Part shown: positions 32,773 through 42,639 of the stretch, piece by piece | How positions within the stretch are numbered: the first letter of the stretch is position 1 | Layout: each line of letters begins with the position of its first letter | Origin: Oncomelania hupensis | Taxonomy: Eukaryota > Mollusca > Gastropoda > Littorinimorpha > Pomatiopsidae | Reading direction: 5' to 3' | Assembly (NCBI GenBank): GCA_036898135.1 | Contig: CM072514.1 | Location: forward strand, 78,395,442 to 78,459,441 | DNA: 64,000 bases | Made by a program: the position numbers and the translations under genes | The notes under the pieces: generated by a model | Databases searched by the model: none | Seen by the model: the letters and a program-made list of their open reading frames with translations, nothing else | Told to the model about the DNA's origin: nothing

Positions 32773-33204
32773 TGACCAACAGTTCTCTTTTAATTTTATG
32801 TCAAACTTCTATTTTCTTGTTTGGACGAATATAATCAAAGAGTAGGTTGCTAAATTTAAGCAGCTTTATTGCAGTTTGAGTTATGTAACTATTTATATAT
32901 TGTGCATTCCCTTTTGTCTTATTTTGTGAACCATGCAATGCTGTACATTTTTCTTTCCATGTTGACTCAACATAAAACTTTACACGGATGTTTGATATTT
33001 CAGAGGTTTATCTTGTGATGCCTATGGAGCAGCTTTTTTTGTGCCGTTCATTGTTTTTTAATGTAATTCCCCATCCCCCCTTTTCCCCTTTTTTGGCTAA
33101 AATGCCCCCTGGGCTATGAGCCTTGTTTCATGATTTAATTATATGTGATTTTGTTAATAAAAGGACAAAGTTCCAAAGTTCCAAAGTTCCAAAGTTCCTG
33201 ATTG
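32773..33204 (+). mobile_element. LINE-C 3' UTR and (AAGTTCC) tandem tail
   Basis: Noncoding 3' UTR after the LINE-C stop (tag 32770-32772), ending ttaataaaaggac followed by four aaagttcc units (about 33167-33198). The same tail, inverted, marks another copy at 55328. The tandem tail replaces poly-A as the 3' end. Confidence 0.72.
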
Positions 33205-33413
33205 TTTTTGTTGTGCTATGCATGGCTTTGTCACTGCTCGTAAGTGTATTATTGTTTATGACTTCCTTTTTAAGTGTGAAGTTTTTACATAAAATGTGTT
33301 TTTTTTTACATATTCTTAAATTAAGTTTTAATTGTGAAGCACAGTGAGCCTGGGCATGTTTCAGGAAACTGCGCTATATAAATGTACGTTATTATTATTA
33401 TTATTTATCTTAC
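33205..33413 (+). mobile_element. CR1/L2-like LINE, copy 2, 3' UTR end
   Basis: Ends gaagcacagtgagcctgg then gcgctatataaatgtacg and ttattattattattat, like the end of CR1 copy 1 (27062-27127). It is best explained as the rest of copy 2, displaced by the LINE-C insertion. Confidence 0.6.
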
Positions 33414-33432
33414 AGTAGTATTTGTTGTTGTT

Positions 33433-33540
33433 TGTCATAAACTTCCCGTGCGTGTTATAAAATAATTAGCTTTATTCTCAAAAGATTCCTACGAATTTGA
33501 TATTAGTTTTTAAACAATTTTTAACGTAATCTTTAATTCC
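33433..33540 (+). repeat. Copy of the palindrome-associated repeat
   Basis: tgtcataaacttcccgtgcg through gatattagtttttaaac matches 27695-27785 with few differences. It begins at the tgtcat terminus, as at 27695. Confidence 0.6.
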
Positions 33541-33769
33541 CCTAATACACCCTATCCTAATCCTATTGCCTCCAATCACAGACACATAGATGCATACGAG
33601 AACAGACTTTAGTTCTCCAAACAGTCTTTATATAGCCTAGTCTCATCACCAAAGTACCCCTTGGGGTCATGAGCAATCTTGCCACTGTAGATTGTTCTAA
33701 CCTATAAATGGAAAAGTGAAAGCCCCAGTTGAAAACCTGTCTTTCCTTTATAGGCATGACCGATTCACT

Positions 33770-34336
33770 GCGGCAACAGTACCCCCGTTGGAGTGCCGGG
33801 GGTTTCAGTATAAATAGTATCCCCACTTTCTGGAAATTTAGTGCTTTAAATTCCCACTGTCGCTGTCTTCCTCATTTGCTCTTTCCCATTCCTGCTCTGT
33901 CCTATCACTCTGCTATACTATCTTCTTCTTCGCTAGATCAATGACCTACCTTTTTTCTTGAAAACTCTTCCTGGACAAGACCTCTTGTTTGTGTATGAGG
34001 TCTGTTGGATCAGCTTGGGAGTATTGGACGCTTTCTGCCGGGTGATCACTAGGGCTTCCTATGATGTTATTATTTAGCAATATAGGCATTTTATATGTAT
34101 GTGTTTTGTTGATAATTTATAATGATGTTTGTATTCTATTTTGTTTTTGTAACCGGGGGTTCGAGTAGTTGGGGTAAAGCCTCAGCCGTCCCCTGCGTGG
34201 GATGTCTTTATTGTTAAGTGACTGGCCGGTGGAGGGCATTCAATTTTCCCACTAGGGTTGTTTCAGCAGATCTTTTATGCGGATCGGGGGTTGTCCGGTC
34301 CTGATTTGGCTCGGAGGAGTCCGCTGGACCTAAAGC

Positions 34337-34376
<40 letters not shown>
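33770..34376 (+). repeat. GCGGATC-tail repeat, copy b, with (CAAT)n tail
   Basis: About 600 bp: gtgccgggggtttcagtata, tagtatccccactttctgg, gtattggacgctttctgcc, cccctgcgtgggatgtct, cagatcttttatgcggatcg, ggtcctgatttggctcgg, gagtccgctggacctaaag, then (caat)n at 34339-34375. The conserved 3' end with a variable simple-repeat tail is retroelement-like. No ORF. Confidence 0.72.
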
Positions 34377-34600
34377 CCAAAGTATTAACGAGCTAGGAAA
34401 TACAGTACCAACGCAAACCGAATATATACGCCACGTGCCTATGTCAACAGCCGTCACTTGTGTACGAAATCTATAAACACGGGATGTATACATACATATA
34501 AATATCTACCAATTCACTTCGTGACATTGTTCAAATTACGGAATTATAATTACAGATGATAACGGGGAAATTGCAGTGACAACCATGAGTGTGTTTTCAG

Positions 34601-34756
34601 GGGCGAATTTCCGTGGCTGTGGTACAACGGACATCCATACCACGCTGAACCCATCTCCCTCTGCTTGTTGTTAAACTCCTTTGCAAAGTATGCCTTGGGA
34701 AGGGACGTCCACATGACCATGGGCATCAGACCTTTAACAGTTTACAAAATAGAAGG
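34601..34756 (+). CDS. ABCA: ABCA transporter exon: extracellular loop 2, YH motif region
   Basis: The acceptor gtgttttcag ends at 34600 and the donor gtattg starts at 34757. It encodes GEFPWLWYNGHPYHAEPISL, CLLLNSFAKYALG and HMTMGIRPLTVYKIEG. The W-Y-N-x-x-P-Y-H-x-x-P-I-S-L pattern is the diagnostic ABCA motif before TM8 (F-N-N-Q-x-Y-H-S-x-x-x-S-L in relatives). The first base completes the codon opened at 27335 and the last two bases join the first base of 43121. It lies outside the longest open frames and was found by reading the frame directly. Confidence 0.86.
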
Positions 34757-35036
34757 GTATTGTCTGTAGTTAAAATACTTTCTTTTGGAACAGCGTGCAG
34801 ACGCTGATGTCATTGTTTATGTAATTCACTAAATGCCATAGTATGAGGTACCCAAAACGTAAGTTTGGAACAAAAACTGTTGTCACGTTTTAGAACTTTA
34901 AAAATTGAACACAATCATCTAAATATTTTTTTATTTTGTCTGAGTGACCTGGTCTGGTACGGTCCCTGTCTGTTGGAAACTTGATGTCCGACCACTTTTT
35001 TGTTCAATTTGAATTGGATTTATCGCGTCAGCGTAT
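34757..35036. other. Intron sequence, nothing recognised
   Basis: Noncoding gap following the donor at 34757. A short poly-C run sits at 35038-35047. Confidence 0.4.
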
Positions 35037-35637
35037 CCCCCCCCCCCACCTCCACCCTCTCCCGTATTGTTGTCAAGCGTCGTAATCTTAAGGGACTGGA
35101 TCGCGATAAATTCAGAGACGATGTTTCTAATTCTCCGTTGGTTCGTGACCCCCAGGTCGAAGTTAGTGTGCTCGTTGATCTTTACAACGATGTTCTTTCT
35201 CGGCTGTTAACTAAATAATAAAAAATAGATAAATACGTTCCGCATTTGAGAGATGCCTATCGGACCGACCCACTGCCGCGTGGATGAACGAAGAGGTGCT
35301 GCACGCCAGACAAGCTCGCCGTCAAGCTGATCGCCGTAAACGGAAGACCGTCCTCGCTGTAGATGCTGACATATACAAACAAGCTAGAAACTTTGTAACT
35401 CGTACAATTAATATCGCGATAGTTCGATACTTTCATGAACAAATCGAATCTACAACTGATCCCAAAAAAGGTATTTTGATTCTAAGGCAGTCTTTTGAAT
35501 AAATCTGATCGTTCCGAACAAGTGCCGGATATGGATGATGAAATAGCCGCAAATGCGTTCTCTGAGTTTTTTTTGAAGAAGATTGAAAAAATAAGAGCTG
35601 GCTTCTCAGATATGTTAAGAAATGAGGACGATGACCA
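35037..35637 (+). mobile_element. CR1/L2-like LINE, copy 3 (endonuclease-RT linker fragment)
   Basis: Frames encode RNLKGLDRDKFRDDVSNSPL and LVDLYNDVLSRLL, a stop, then RTDPLPRWMNEEVLHARQAR, RRQADRRKRK, QARNFVTRTIN and YFHEQIES. This is the basic linker between endonuclease and RT of CR1-like LINEs (motif P-W-x-x-x-E-x-x-x-A-K/R-R-x-x-R-R-A). Stops and a frameshift near 35500 mark it as dead. It is a mid-element fragment, unlike the 3'-end copies elsewhere. Confidence 0.7.
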
Positions 35638-35990
35638 GTGTCTGTCTTTATCCTTTGTTCTTTGTCGTTCCTACTCTGTTCTGTCGGTCTGCTGTGCTAT
35701 CTGCTTCTTCGCTGGGCCAGTAACCTGCCTTTCTTCATGAAAGCTCTTCCGGGACAAGAATCCTCGTTTGTGTGTGGGGTCTGTTGGATGGGCTTGGGAA
35801 TGTTGGACGCTTTCTGCCAGAGGGTCACTGGGGCTTCCTATGATGTTGTTGTTTGGCGGTGTGGGCATTTTGTATGTATGTGTTTTGTTGATATTTTGTA
35901 ATGAGGTTTGTATTCCGTTTTGTTTTTGCGTGGGATGTCTTTGTTGTGAAGTCGCCGGCTGGTGGAGTGCCTTCGGTGTGGCGCTCAAAT
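35638..35990 (+). repeat. GCGGATC-tail repeat, copy c (3' end missing)
   Basis: Shares gaaagctcttccgggacaag, gtctgttggat, ttggacgctttctgcc, gcttcctatgatgttgtt and gcgtgggatgtctttg with copies b and d, but lacks the gcggatc and gtccgctgg end. Confidence 0.65.
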
Positions 35991-36177
35991 AATATAATGT
36001 ATTTTGTCATTACATTGAGAGTATTACTATGAATGTTGATGTTTTATTAAATAAAACTATACGGTTTTGTGTAATGTTGTTGATGGGGTGTGTGAAGGTG
36101 AATCCTTATTAATGCATGTGATCATACGGTTGTTGATTGTAATGCGTCGGATTGTGGTCGTAATGTCAAGACTAATG

Positions 36178-36632
36178 CAGAGATGCCTAGGCGCCCTGAT
36201 GCCTCTCAGTAATTTGGCAACTTGTTTTCAGTAATTTTGGAACCTTTTTCAGTAATCATCAGTAATTCTTTTAAAGCTAATATAAACACACACAAAATAA
36301 GCAAAAAACTAAATTCTATTTCACTGTCAGACTCCTCGGTTTTGTGCTTTCGTTTGGAATCCATTTTAGAACTCTCGCTTGGTCACGTGATCACCTCTCG
36401 TAACATTTCGCGCAAGCTTCACGGTTACAAAAAAGCCTCAGACGAACCGTTAGCTTCGCGGTTAAAAAATAAGAGCCTCAAACGAACCTATAAATATAGG
36501 CATCAGCGGCGCTATGAAAATCCGTAAAATTGATCGCTGCAAATCCGTAATTTCGCTAATTATTCCGTATTTCCGTAGTAACTATTGTTTTTCCGTAAAA
36601 TTACGGACGTTCCGTAATACTAGGCATCTCTG
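36178..36632. mobile_element. hAT-like MITE 3 (455 bp, 6-bp TSD ctaatg)
   Basis: Perfect 13-bp inverted termini, cagagatgcctag (36178) and ctaggcatctctg (ending 36632), flanked by ctaatg at 36172-36177 and 36633-36638. Subterminal repeats differ by side: cagtaat units on the left (36208-36262) and ccgtaa units on the right (36522-36618). The apparent 101-codon ORF at 36222-36527 has no domain. The termini resemble transposon 1 (cagaggtgccta). Confidence 0.82.
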
Positions 36633-36638
36633 CTAATG

Positions 36639-37835
36639 GGAGAAATGGGGGTGGCACATGATACTGACGTAAATAGGATTACTTGTATGGAACGCGGACA
36701 ACGTCAAATGCGCGTGCTATTGCACGCGAAAATGCACACCCCCAACTGCACGCCCATCTAGTAGCTGATTGTTAAAAAATGTACATGCCAAACTGTGCAA
36801 GCGCATTTACCTACGAGTCACATTAAAACTAGGAATGAGAAATATCCGAAAATACGTTCGAGGTACCAAAATAATTTAATATAAATTGACAAATAATTTA
36901 CAATGTAACCTCGCCACCCACACTCTCTCCTGCCTCCAGCTCATAAATTAAATGTTATAATAATTTATATTTACTATTCTGTCTTTACTTTGTGCCCAAT
37001 AGAACAAGAACAAGTGTACAGAAAGTGGCAACAAAAATGTTCATTTACAATGATGAAAACTTAGCGTAGCTGTGAAAACGTCACGTAGATAGCGATGAAA
37101 AACATAGGGATTACAAAACTGGAAAAGAAACAAAACAAGTGAATATATAGGCCTAAAGAGTTCTACATGACGAATGTCAGCTATGACGTATTGTTCCATG
37201 ATGTAAACTAAATCTTAGAAAAATAGATCCAGACTCCAGATAACTAAACACTCAGTCCGAACTACATTCTCCTTAGAAAAATGAATAGACCACTAGAAAA
37301 ATGATCAAACGTGGTCTAAAATAATAAATAAACCTACTCCGCTACTCAAATAAGAATTTTGAGAACTTCTAAGATCTAACAAGATGAAGACTCATATAAA
37401 GATAACTTCTACGATAGCAACATGGGTTTTCCTATGCTTTTTCCGTTCAAAAAAATATAACAAAATTATTATAACTTTTAATTTGGGGAGTTGGAAGCAG
37501 TGGAGGGTGTGAGTGGCTAGGGTTTGATTGTAAATTATTTGTCATTTTATATTAAATTATTTTGGTACATAGAACGTATTTCCGGGCATTTCCCATTCCT
37601 AGTTTTAATGTGACTCGTGGGTAAATGCGCATGCAATTGCGTGTGTATTTGCGCTTGCGCAGTTCGGCGTGTAAGTTTTCGACCAATCAGCTACTAGATG
37701 GAAGTGCAATTGCGTGTGCAGTTTCGCGAGCAATCTCCGCCTTCCATATACTTGTGCATAAACGTCTCCAGTCCTTTGAAGTTTATATCAAAAGACTGTT
37801 GATTTACCCAGGCAAAGGGAGTTAATGTTCTCAGT
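36639..37835. other. Long noncoding intron stretch
   Basis: No gene seen. It contains similar blocks in inverse orientation (aaactaggaatgagaaatat near 36826 and catttcccattcctagtttt near 37587), with tttggtacnt and aatttaatataaattgac sequences between, so 36780-37640 may be another inverted-repeat element about 0.85 kb long. Confidence 0.45.
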
Positions 37836-38200
37836 AACACCGGGGCTTATGGCAATATTGACTCCCCTGACATTTTTAAGGGAGAAAATCCTCTGCATAA
37901 CACCAGGGCTTATGGCAATATTGACTTTTCTCATATTTTTTTTAACGTTATAGATAATGATGTACTTAATAATAATGTTGTTACAGAAGTTGTGGATGAA
38001 ATCTGTAAGTCAGATGATTCAAAAATTAATAACAATGATGATGATGGTATTTTAAAGGAAGCCCTTATGGAATCTAATGTTGTAAATGGAAGTAAGCCTA
38101 TCTGTGTCAATACAACAGACGCTTGAGATGATAACGGTAATATTAATTCTCACTGCAGTCTGTTATCCGTAACTCCAAATTATTCCAATCTTTCATATTC
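37836..38200 (+). pseudogene. Coding-like fragment with a 61-bp tandem duplication, unidentified
   Basis: A block aacacc-ggggcttatggcaata is duplicated (37838-37878 and 37899-37940). One frame afterwards reads NVIDNDVLNNNVVTEVVDEI, then LKEALMESNVVNG, before a stop at about 38125. It is acidic and Asn-rich, like a LINE ORF1 or endonuclease-ORF tail, but I recognise no domain and make no functional claim. Confidence 0.3.
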
Positions 38201-38204
38201 TTCC

Positions 38205-38744
38205 TACGTTTTTGACTCACATGCATAGCAATGTAAGTCTATGAACTCCACTCCAACCACCCCCCCCCCCCCCCAAAAAAAAAAATAATATAGATAAATA
38301 CAAGAAAATTAATGTTTCTGATTTTTGCAAATCTGTGCGAAATAGTCCCAAAAAATTATATCGAAATTTTTTTTCCCCGTTCGTCCGTCTGTATGTCCGC
38401 CGTCTTGTCTGTGCTAAAAACTGTACAGTGGCTAAGTACTCGGATCATATTTCAACTATCACAACCAATTTTTTAAGATGGTGGGTGTATAATTATATAT
38501 GCGCATGTGTGGGTGTGTGTATGTGTGTGGGTGTGTGTTTGTAAAGGTACTTTGAAGTGACCTAAATTAGTAGAGATATAAAGTCCAAACTTTTATTTAG
38601 AGATGATAGATTGATCTTTCATATATGTTCGTTTTTGCGTTGATTTCGAAGGCAGGGTTTGCCAATTTTTTTCAACAAGAACTTGTCCCAGGTAAGCAAC
38701 ATTTTTAACTTTCCTGTTCACAAATGTACTTGCCTATATATCCT
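38205..38744 (+). repeat. AAGGTCA-type dispersed repeat, copy e (diverged)
   Basis: ttttgactcacatgcatagc, a poly-C/poly-A run (38262-38285), tttttgcaaatctgtgcga, a gtccgtctgtatgtccgccg block and agatgatagattgatctttc match copies c and f. The dense AAGGTCA part is mostly missing here. Confidence 0.6.
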
Positions 38745-39537
38745 ATCTTATCATCTCCTATCCCGTAACTCGTAGGTCGTTGGAACACCACAGATGATGA
38801 TCGTTTAACCAGCGCATTCCATCTTTCTCTGTCCCCAGCATGCAGCAACCCTCATGGCTTCGCTCAGTGTCAAGCCAATCCATTCTCAAATGTTGTTCTC
38901 CCACCTCTTTTTCTGTCTCCCTCTTCTTTGTCTCCTTGCACTGTGCATTGCAGGATGGTATTTGCAAGGCCTAAAGCTCTTCTGACGTGGCCATACTATC
39001 GGAGTTTCCGTTTCTTCACCTCTGTGAGCATGCTATCATGTTGCCCAATCGCTTTGTTGGATGGTCTGTCGGACTTCGTCATTGGTGATGTGCTGAGTTT
39101 AGGAAATGCCCAGAAGCAGGGTTCATGTTTCGCAAGCGTATAGAAAGATGTAGATGGCAAGGGATCTCAGCAGCCTTACCTTGGAATGTAGACCGATGGT
39201 CCTGCCTTTCCAAATGGGCTTCAACCTTGTCAGGGCAGCAGTTGTTTCTGCGATCCTGGAGAGGACTTCCTGTTAGGACCCATTGTCTGATACAATGGCT
39301 CCGAAATATTTGAAGCTATGCATTGGGTTGAAGAATTGGCCTTGGACTTTGATGTCCATGTTGATGCCATTGGTGTGGTTGGTCATCATTTTGGTCTTCT
39401 CTGCACTTATTTCCATTCCGTAGGCTATGGAGGTAGTGTCAAGCGTCTGTACAAGCTGTTCAAGTTCTTGTTCCTCTCCAGCCAATCCATCAATGTCATC
39501 CGCAAAACGGAGGTTGGAGATTGTTCTACCCGTATGC
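38745..39537 (-). mobile_element. LINE family A, copy 7, 3' part
   Basis: Minus strand; the tail at 38745-38765 is degenerate. The coding region shows FADDIDGLAGEEQELEQLVQ (F-A-D-D), MTNHTNGINMDIKVQGQ, a deletion near 39118 (ACETWTL..RRIQ block missing) and the K-x-R-x-W-E C-terminus in broken frames. It is interrupted by a GCGGATC-tail repeat; the target duplication cccgtatgc lies at 39529-39537 and 40162-40170. Confidence 0.82.
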
Positions 39538-40161
39538 CTCTTCCCCCTCCCCATCCCCTGTGGGGGTACTGGGGATTCAGTATAAATAGTATATCCACTT
39601 TCTTGAAATTTAGTGCTTTAAATTCCCACTGTCGCTGTCTTTCTCCTTTGTTTTTTCTTATTCATACTCTGTTCTATCAATCTACTATACTATCATCTTC
39701 TTTGCCAGACCAATCATCTACCTTTTTTCTTGAAAACCCTTCTGGGACAAAACTCCTCATTTGTGTCTGAGGTCTGTTGGATCAGCTTGGGGATATTGGA
39801 CGCTTTCTGCCAGGTGGTCACTGGGGCTTCCTATGATGTTATTATTTGGCCATGTAGGCATTTTATATGTATGTATTTTGTTGATATTTTATAATGATGT
39901 TTGTATTCTATTTTGTTTTTGTAAACGGGGGTTCGATAAATTGGAGTATAGCCTCAGCGTCCCCTGCGTGGTATGTCTTTATAGTAAAGTGACCGGTTGG
40001 TGAAGTGCCTTCAGTGTTACCACTTGGGTTGTTTCGGCAGATCTTTTATGCGGATCAGGGGTGAGTCCTCTTCAGCGAAGTTGTGGTCTTGATTTTTTGG
40101 TCCTGATTTGGCTCGGAAGAGTCCGCTGGACCTAAAGGAATAACCATGTAATGTAATGTAC
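39538..40161 (+). mobile_element. GCGGATC-tail repeat, copy d (624 bp, TSD cccgtatgc)
   Basis: Nested in LINE-A copy 7 with a 9-bp target duplication, which defines the full unit. It starts ctcttccccctccccatcc and includes agtataaatagtatatcc, ttggacgctttctgcc, cagatcttttatgcggatca and gtccgctggacctaaag, ending with an atgta-type tail (40147-40161). No ORF of coding character. Probably a retrotransposed SINE or other non-autonomous LINE passenger. Confidence 0.8.
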
Positions 40162-41110
40162 CCCGTATGCTGAATCTGCCTTCGTAATCTGCAAGGGCAT
40201 CTGGCATGATGCGCTCTATGAAGAATTTGAAGAGTGTTGTAGATAGTAGTCATCCTTGACGCATACCGATTGTTGTTCACAACCAGTTTCCAATGGCTCT
40301 GTTAAGGAGGACTGCACTGGTAGCCTTGTCATACATGCTTTTGATGACTTCAATAATTTTAGGGTGATGATGTACGCTCTCATGGTTGGCAACAGGGCTG
40401 CATGCCAGACTCGGTCAAACGCTTTCTTGAAGTTTACAAACACATACTATAGATGTTGTTGGTGCTGTAGGTATTTCTCGCAGATTATTCTGTGGTTGAA
40501 AATCTGTTCAGCGGTATTTTGTCTTGCCCTAGCCCTAAATTCTGCTTGTTTTTCAGCTTTGATTTGTTCAGCTTGATGTTTCAATCTGTTAAGTATTATT
40601 TTCAGGTGGACCTTGCTGGGATGGCTGATGAGGCTGATGATGCGGTAATTTTTCCACTCCTGTAGATTACCCTTTTAGGGAAGAGTGATGACAAGCGACT
40701 GGGTCTATGGTATAGTCCACTCCCCACTCTGCCAGATCTTGTTACAGATAATGGTGAGGGCGTCAATCATCGCTTCTCTTCCTGCTTGAAGCAATTCCGC
40801 GGGTATGTTGTCCACTCCCGCTGACTTCACTTTCTTTAGTGATTGCACTGCCGCCTCAACTTCTTTTCTGAGAATTGGGAGGATTTCTTCCTCTTCTCTG
40901 TTCTGGAGACATGCTAGAACTGATGGGTCTCCGTTTGGTGTGTGGTTGTAAAGGTCAGAGCAGTACTCTGTCCATCTACATGTATCCAAGACTTCTTGTT
41001 CTTCTGTACGGAATATGCCAGACTTGCTTTGGATCGTGGAGATCTTGGGCTGTTTAACACTTGTCAGCCGCTTAGCCTGCTAGACCTTCTTGCTGTTGTT
41101 CTTGTTCAGA
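40162..41110 (-). mobile_element. LINE family A, copy 7, 5' part (N-terminal RT)
   Basis: Minus-strand frames supply the RT parts missing elsewhere: NHTPNGDPSVLAC, VEAAVQSLKKVKSAGVDNIP, AELLQAG and MIDALTIICNKIWQSGEW (40705-40989), AGFR-type sequence at 40500-40570, and VNFKKAFDRVWHAALLPTMR (motif A Asp) at 40380-40440. Frameshifts occur at 40680 and 40445. With 38745-39537 this is the longest LINE-A copy in the window. Confidence 0.82.
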
Positions 41111-41155
41111 TTGTTCTCTATTTCTTGTCATTGATCTTCTATACAGTTTTCCTTT

Positions 41156-41838
41156 GCTGTCCTATCCTATCCCATAACTCGGAAGTCGTAGGAGCACTAC
41201 ACATGATCGTTTAACCAGCGTACTCCATCTTTCCCTGTCCTCAGCAACCCTGATTGTTTCGCTCAGTGTCAAACCAGTCCATTCTCGAATGTTGTCCTCC
41301 CACCTCTTTTTTGGTCTCCCTCTTCTTCTACCTTCTTGCACTGTGCCTTGCAGAATGGTCTTTGGAAGACCTGATGATCTGGTGATGTGGCCATACCATC
41401 GGAGTTTACGTTTCTTCACCACTGTGAGCAGGTCATCGTGTTATCCAATGGCTTGTGTGATGGTCTGTCGGAATTCGTCGTTGGTGATGTGTTGGGTATA
41501 GGAAATGCCGAGAAGTCTTCTGTAGCACCTCATCTCCATGCTTTGTATTCTTCGTTGGAGATCTGCTGTGAGGGTCCATGTTTCGCAAGCATATAGGAAG
41601 ATGGAGATGACAAGGGAGCGCAGCAGCCTTACCTTGGAATGTAGACTGATGGTCCTGTCTTTCCAAATTGGCTTCAGCCTCGCCAGGGCAGCAGTTGTTT
41701 GTGCGATCCTGGAGAGGACTTCCTGTCGGGACCCATTGTCTGATACAATGGCTCCTAAATATTTGAAGCTATGCACTGTGTTGAGGGATTGGCCTTGGAC
41801 TTTGATGTCCGTGTTGATGCCATTGGTGTTGTTGGTCA
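41156..41838 (-). mobile_element. LINE family A, copy 8
   Basis: The tail cctatcctatcccataac is at 41160-41177. Two minus-strand frames (41162-41422 and 41441-41839) cover MTNNTNGINTDIKVQGQSLN, SRIAQTTAALARLKPIWKD, MEMRCYRRLLGISYTQHITN, LPKTILQGTVQEGRRRGRPK and LSETIRVAEDRERW. A stop or frameshift at about 41440 separates them. Truncated at 41838 within NNTNG. Confidence 0.87.
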
Positions 41839-42214
41839 CATTTGGAGCGGAATTGGAAGAGTGAAGAAACTATATATTGTTTTAGCTGCCTACGGGAGGT
41901 TGGTTAGCTTTATACACCTGGACATAGGATTGTCTTGGACGTACGGGGTTGTCTCGGACAACGGGAAAAGGGCTGCGTGAGACACCGGCAGTTAGCCGCA
42001 ATTCTACACCAGCAAGAAAACGTCAATGCGACCTCAGACAGATAGACAGACGTGTCTATCTGCCTGTCTACAACATCAACTGTTCGTCTAGTCCTACCTG
42101 TGTACAGACTTCCAACTGTTACCACAGGTAACAAGTTTTGATTATTTTGTCTAGGCCTATTTGTACTTGTGTACAGACTTCCTACAGTTACCACAGGTAA
42201 CAAGTTGTCATTAT
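41839..42214. other. Unassigned, with a ~70-bp tandem duplication
   Basis: Units containing tgtgtacagacttcc, gttaccacaggtaacaag recur at 42100-42150 and 42171-42210. It may be the upstream part of the LTR whose end lies at 42487. Confidence 0.45.
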
Positions 42215-42487
42215 GTTGGCTCGGGACAAGAGATTGCCCGTCGTAACCTGAATCTCGCGGTGTGAAAGTTTGATGTAAAATATTGTTGTTTAGTTATATA
42301 AAGTATTGAGAGCGTGGAACTTATATTTTTGGTGGTGTTTGCCTGTGTTAGTGAGAATCTGAATTTGTGGGTGTGGTAGTTAACAGAGATACATACATGC
42401 ACACTTTATTTTGATCTAGGAGTCAGTTATATTTTGCATTCAGTTAGTTATTATAAACAGGCACCCATCCAAATATCCATCCGTTAC
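42215..42487 (+). mobile_element. Partial LTR related to solo LTR 2
   Basis: Matches 22458-22809 in order: gggacaagagattgcc, gagcgtggaac, tggtggtgtttgcctgtgtt, gtgggtgtg, gttaacagaga, tatattttgca, tataaacaggca and ccatccgttaca at the end. Its left boundary and target duplication were not found. Confidence 0.6.
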
Positions 42488-42639
42488 AGTGATCAAATAT
42501 TCGTATTTCTAGAACGGTCACTCAGACAAAATATTGTCATTTTTGTGCTCGCTGTTCTTTCAATGTTTCATTTTAAGATTCAGTTTGGAGTTTCACTTAT
42601 TATATCTATATCGATGGTAGAGCCATTTGCAACTTTAGA

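Noticed and set aside
34339..34376. CRISPR-like short direct repeats
   Set aside because: A simple (caat)n tail of a retroposon; no spacers.
38663..38745. Another hAT end (cagggtttgccaa)
   Set aside because: No inverted partner terminus or target duplication was found.
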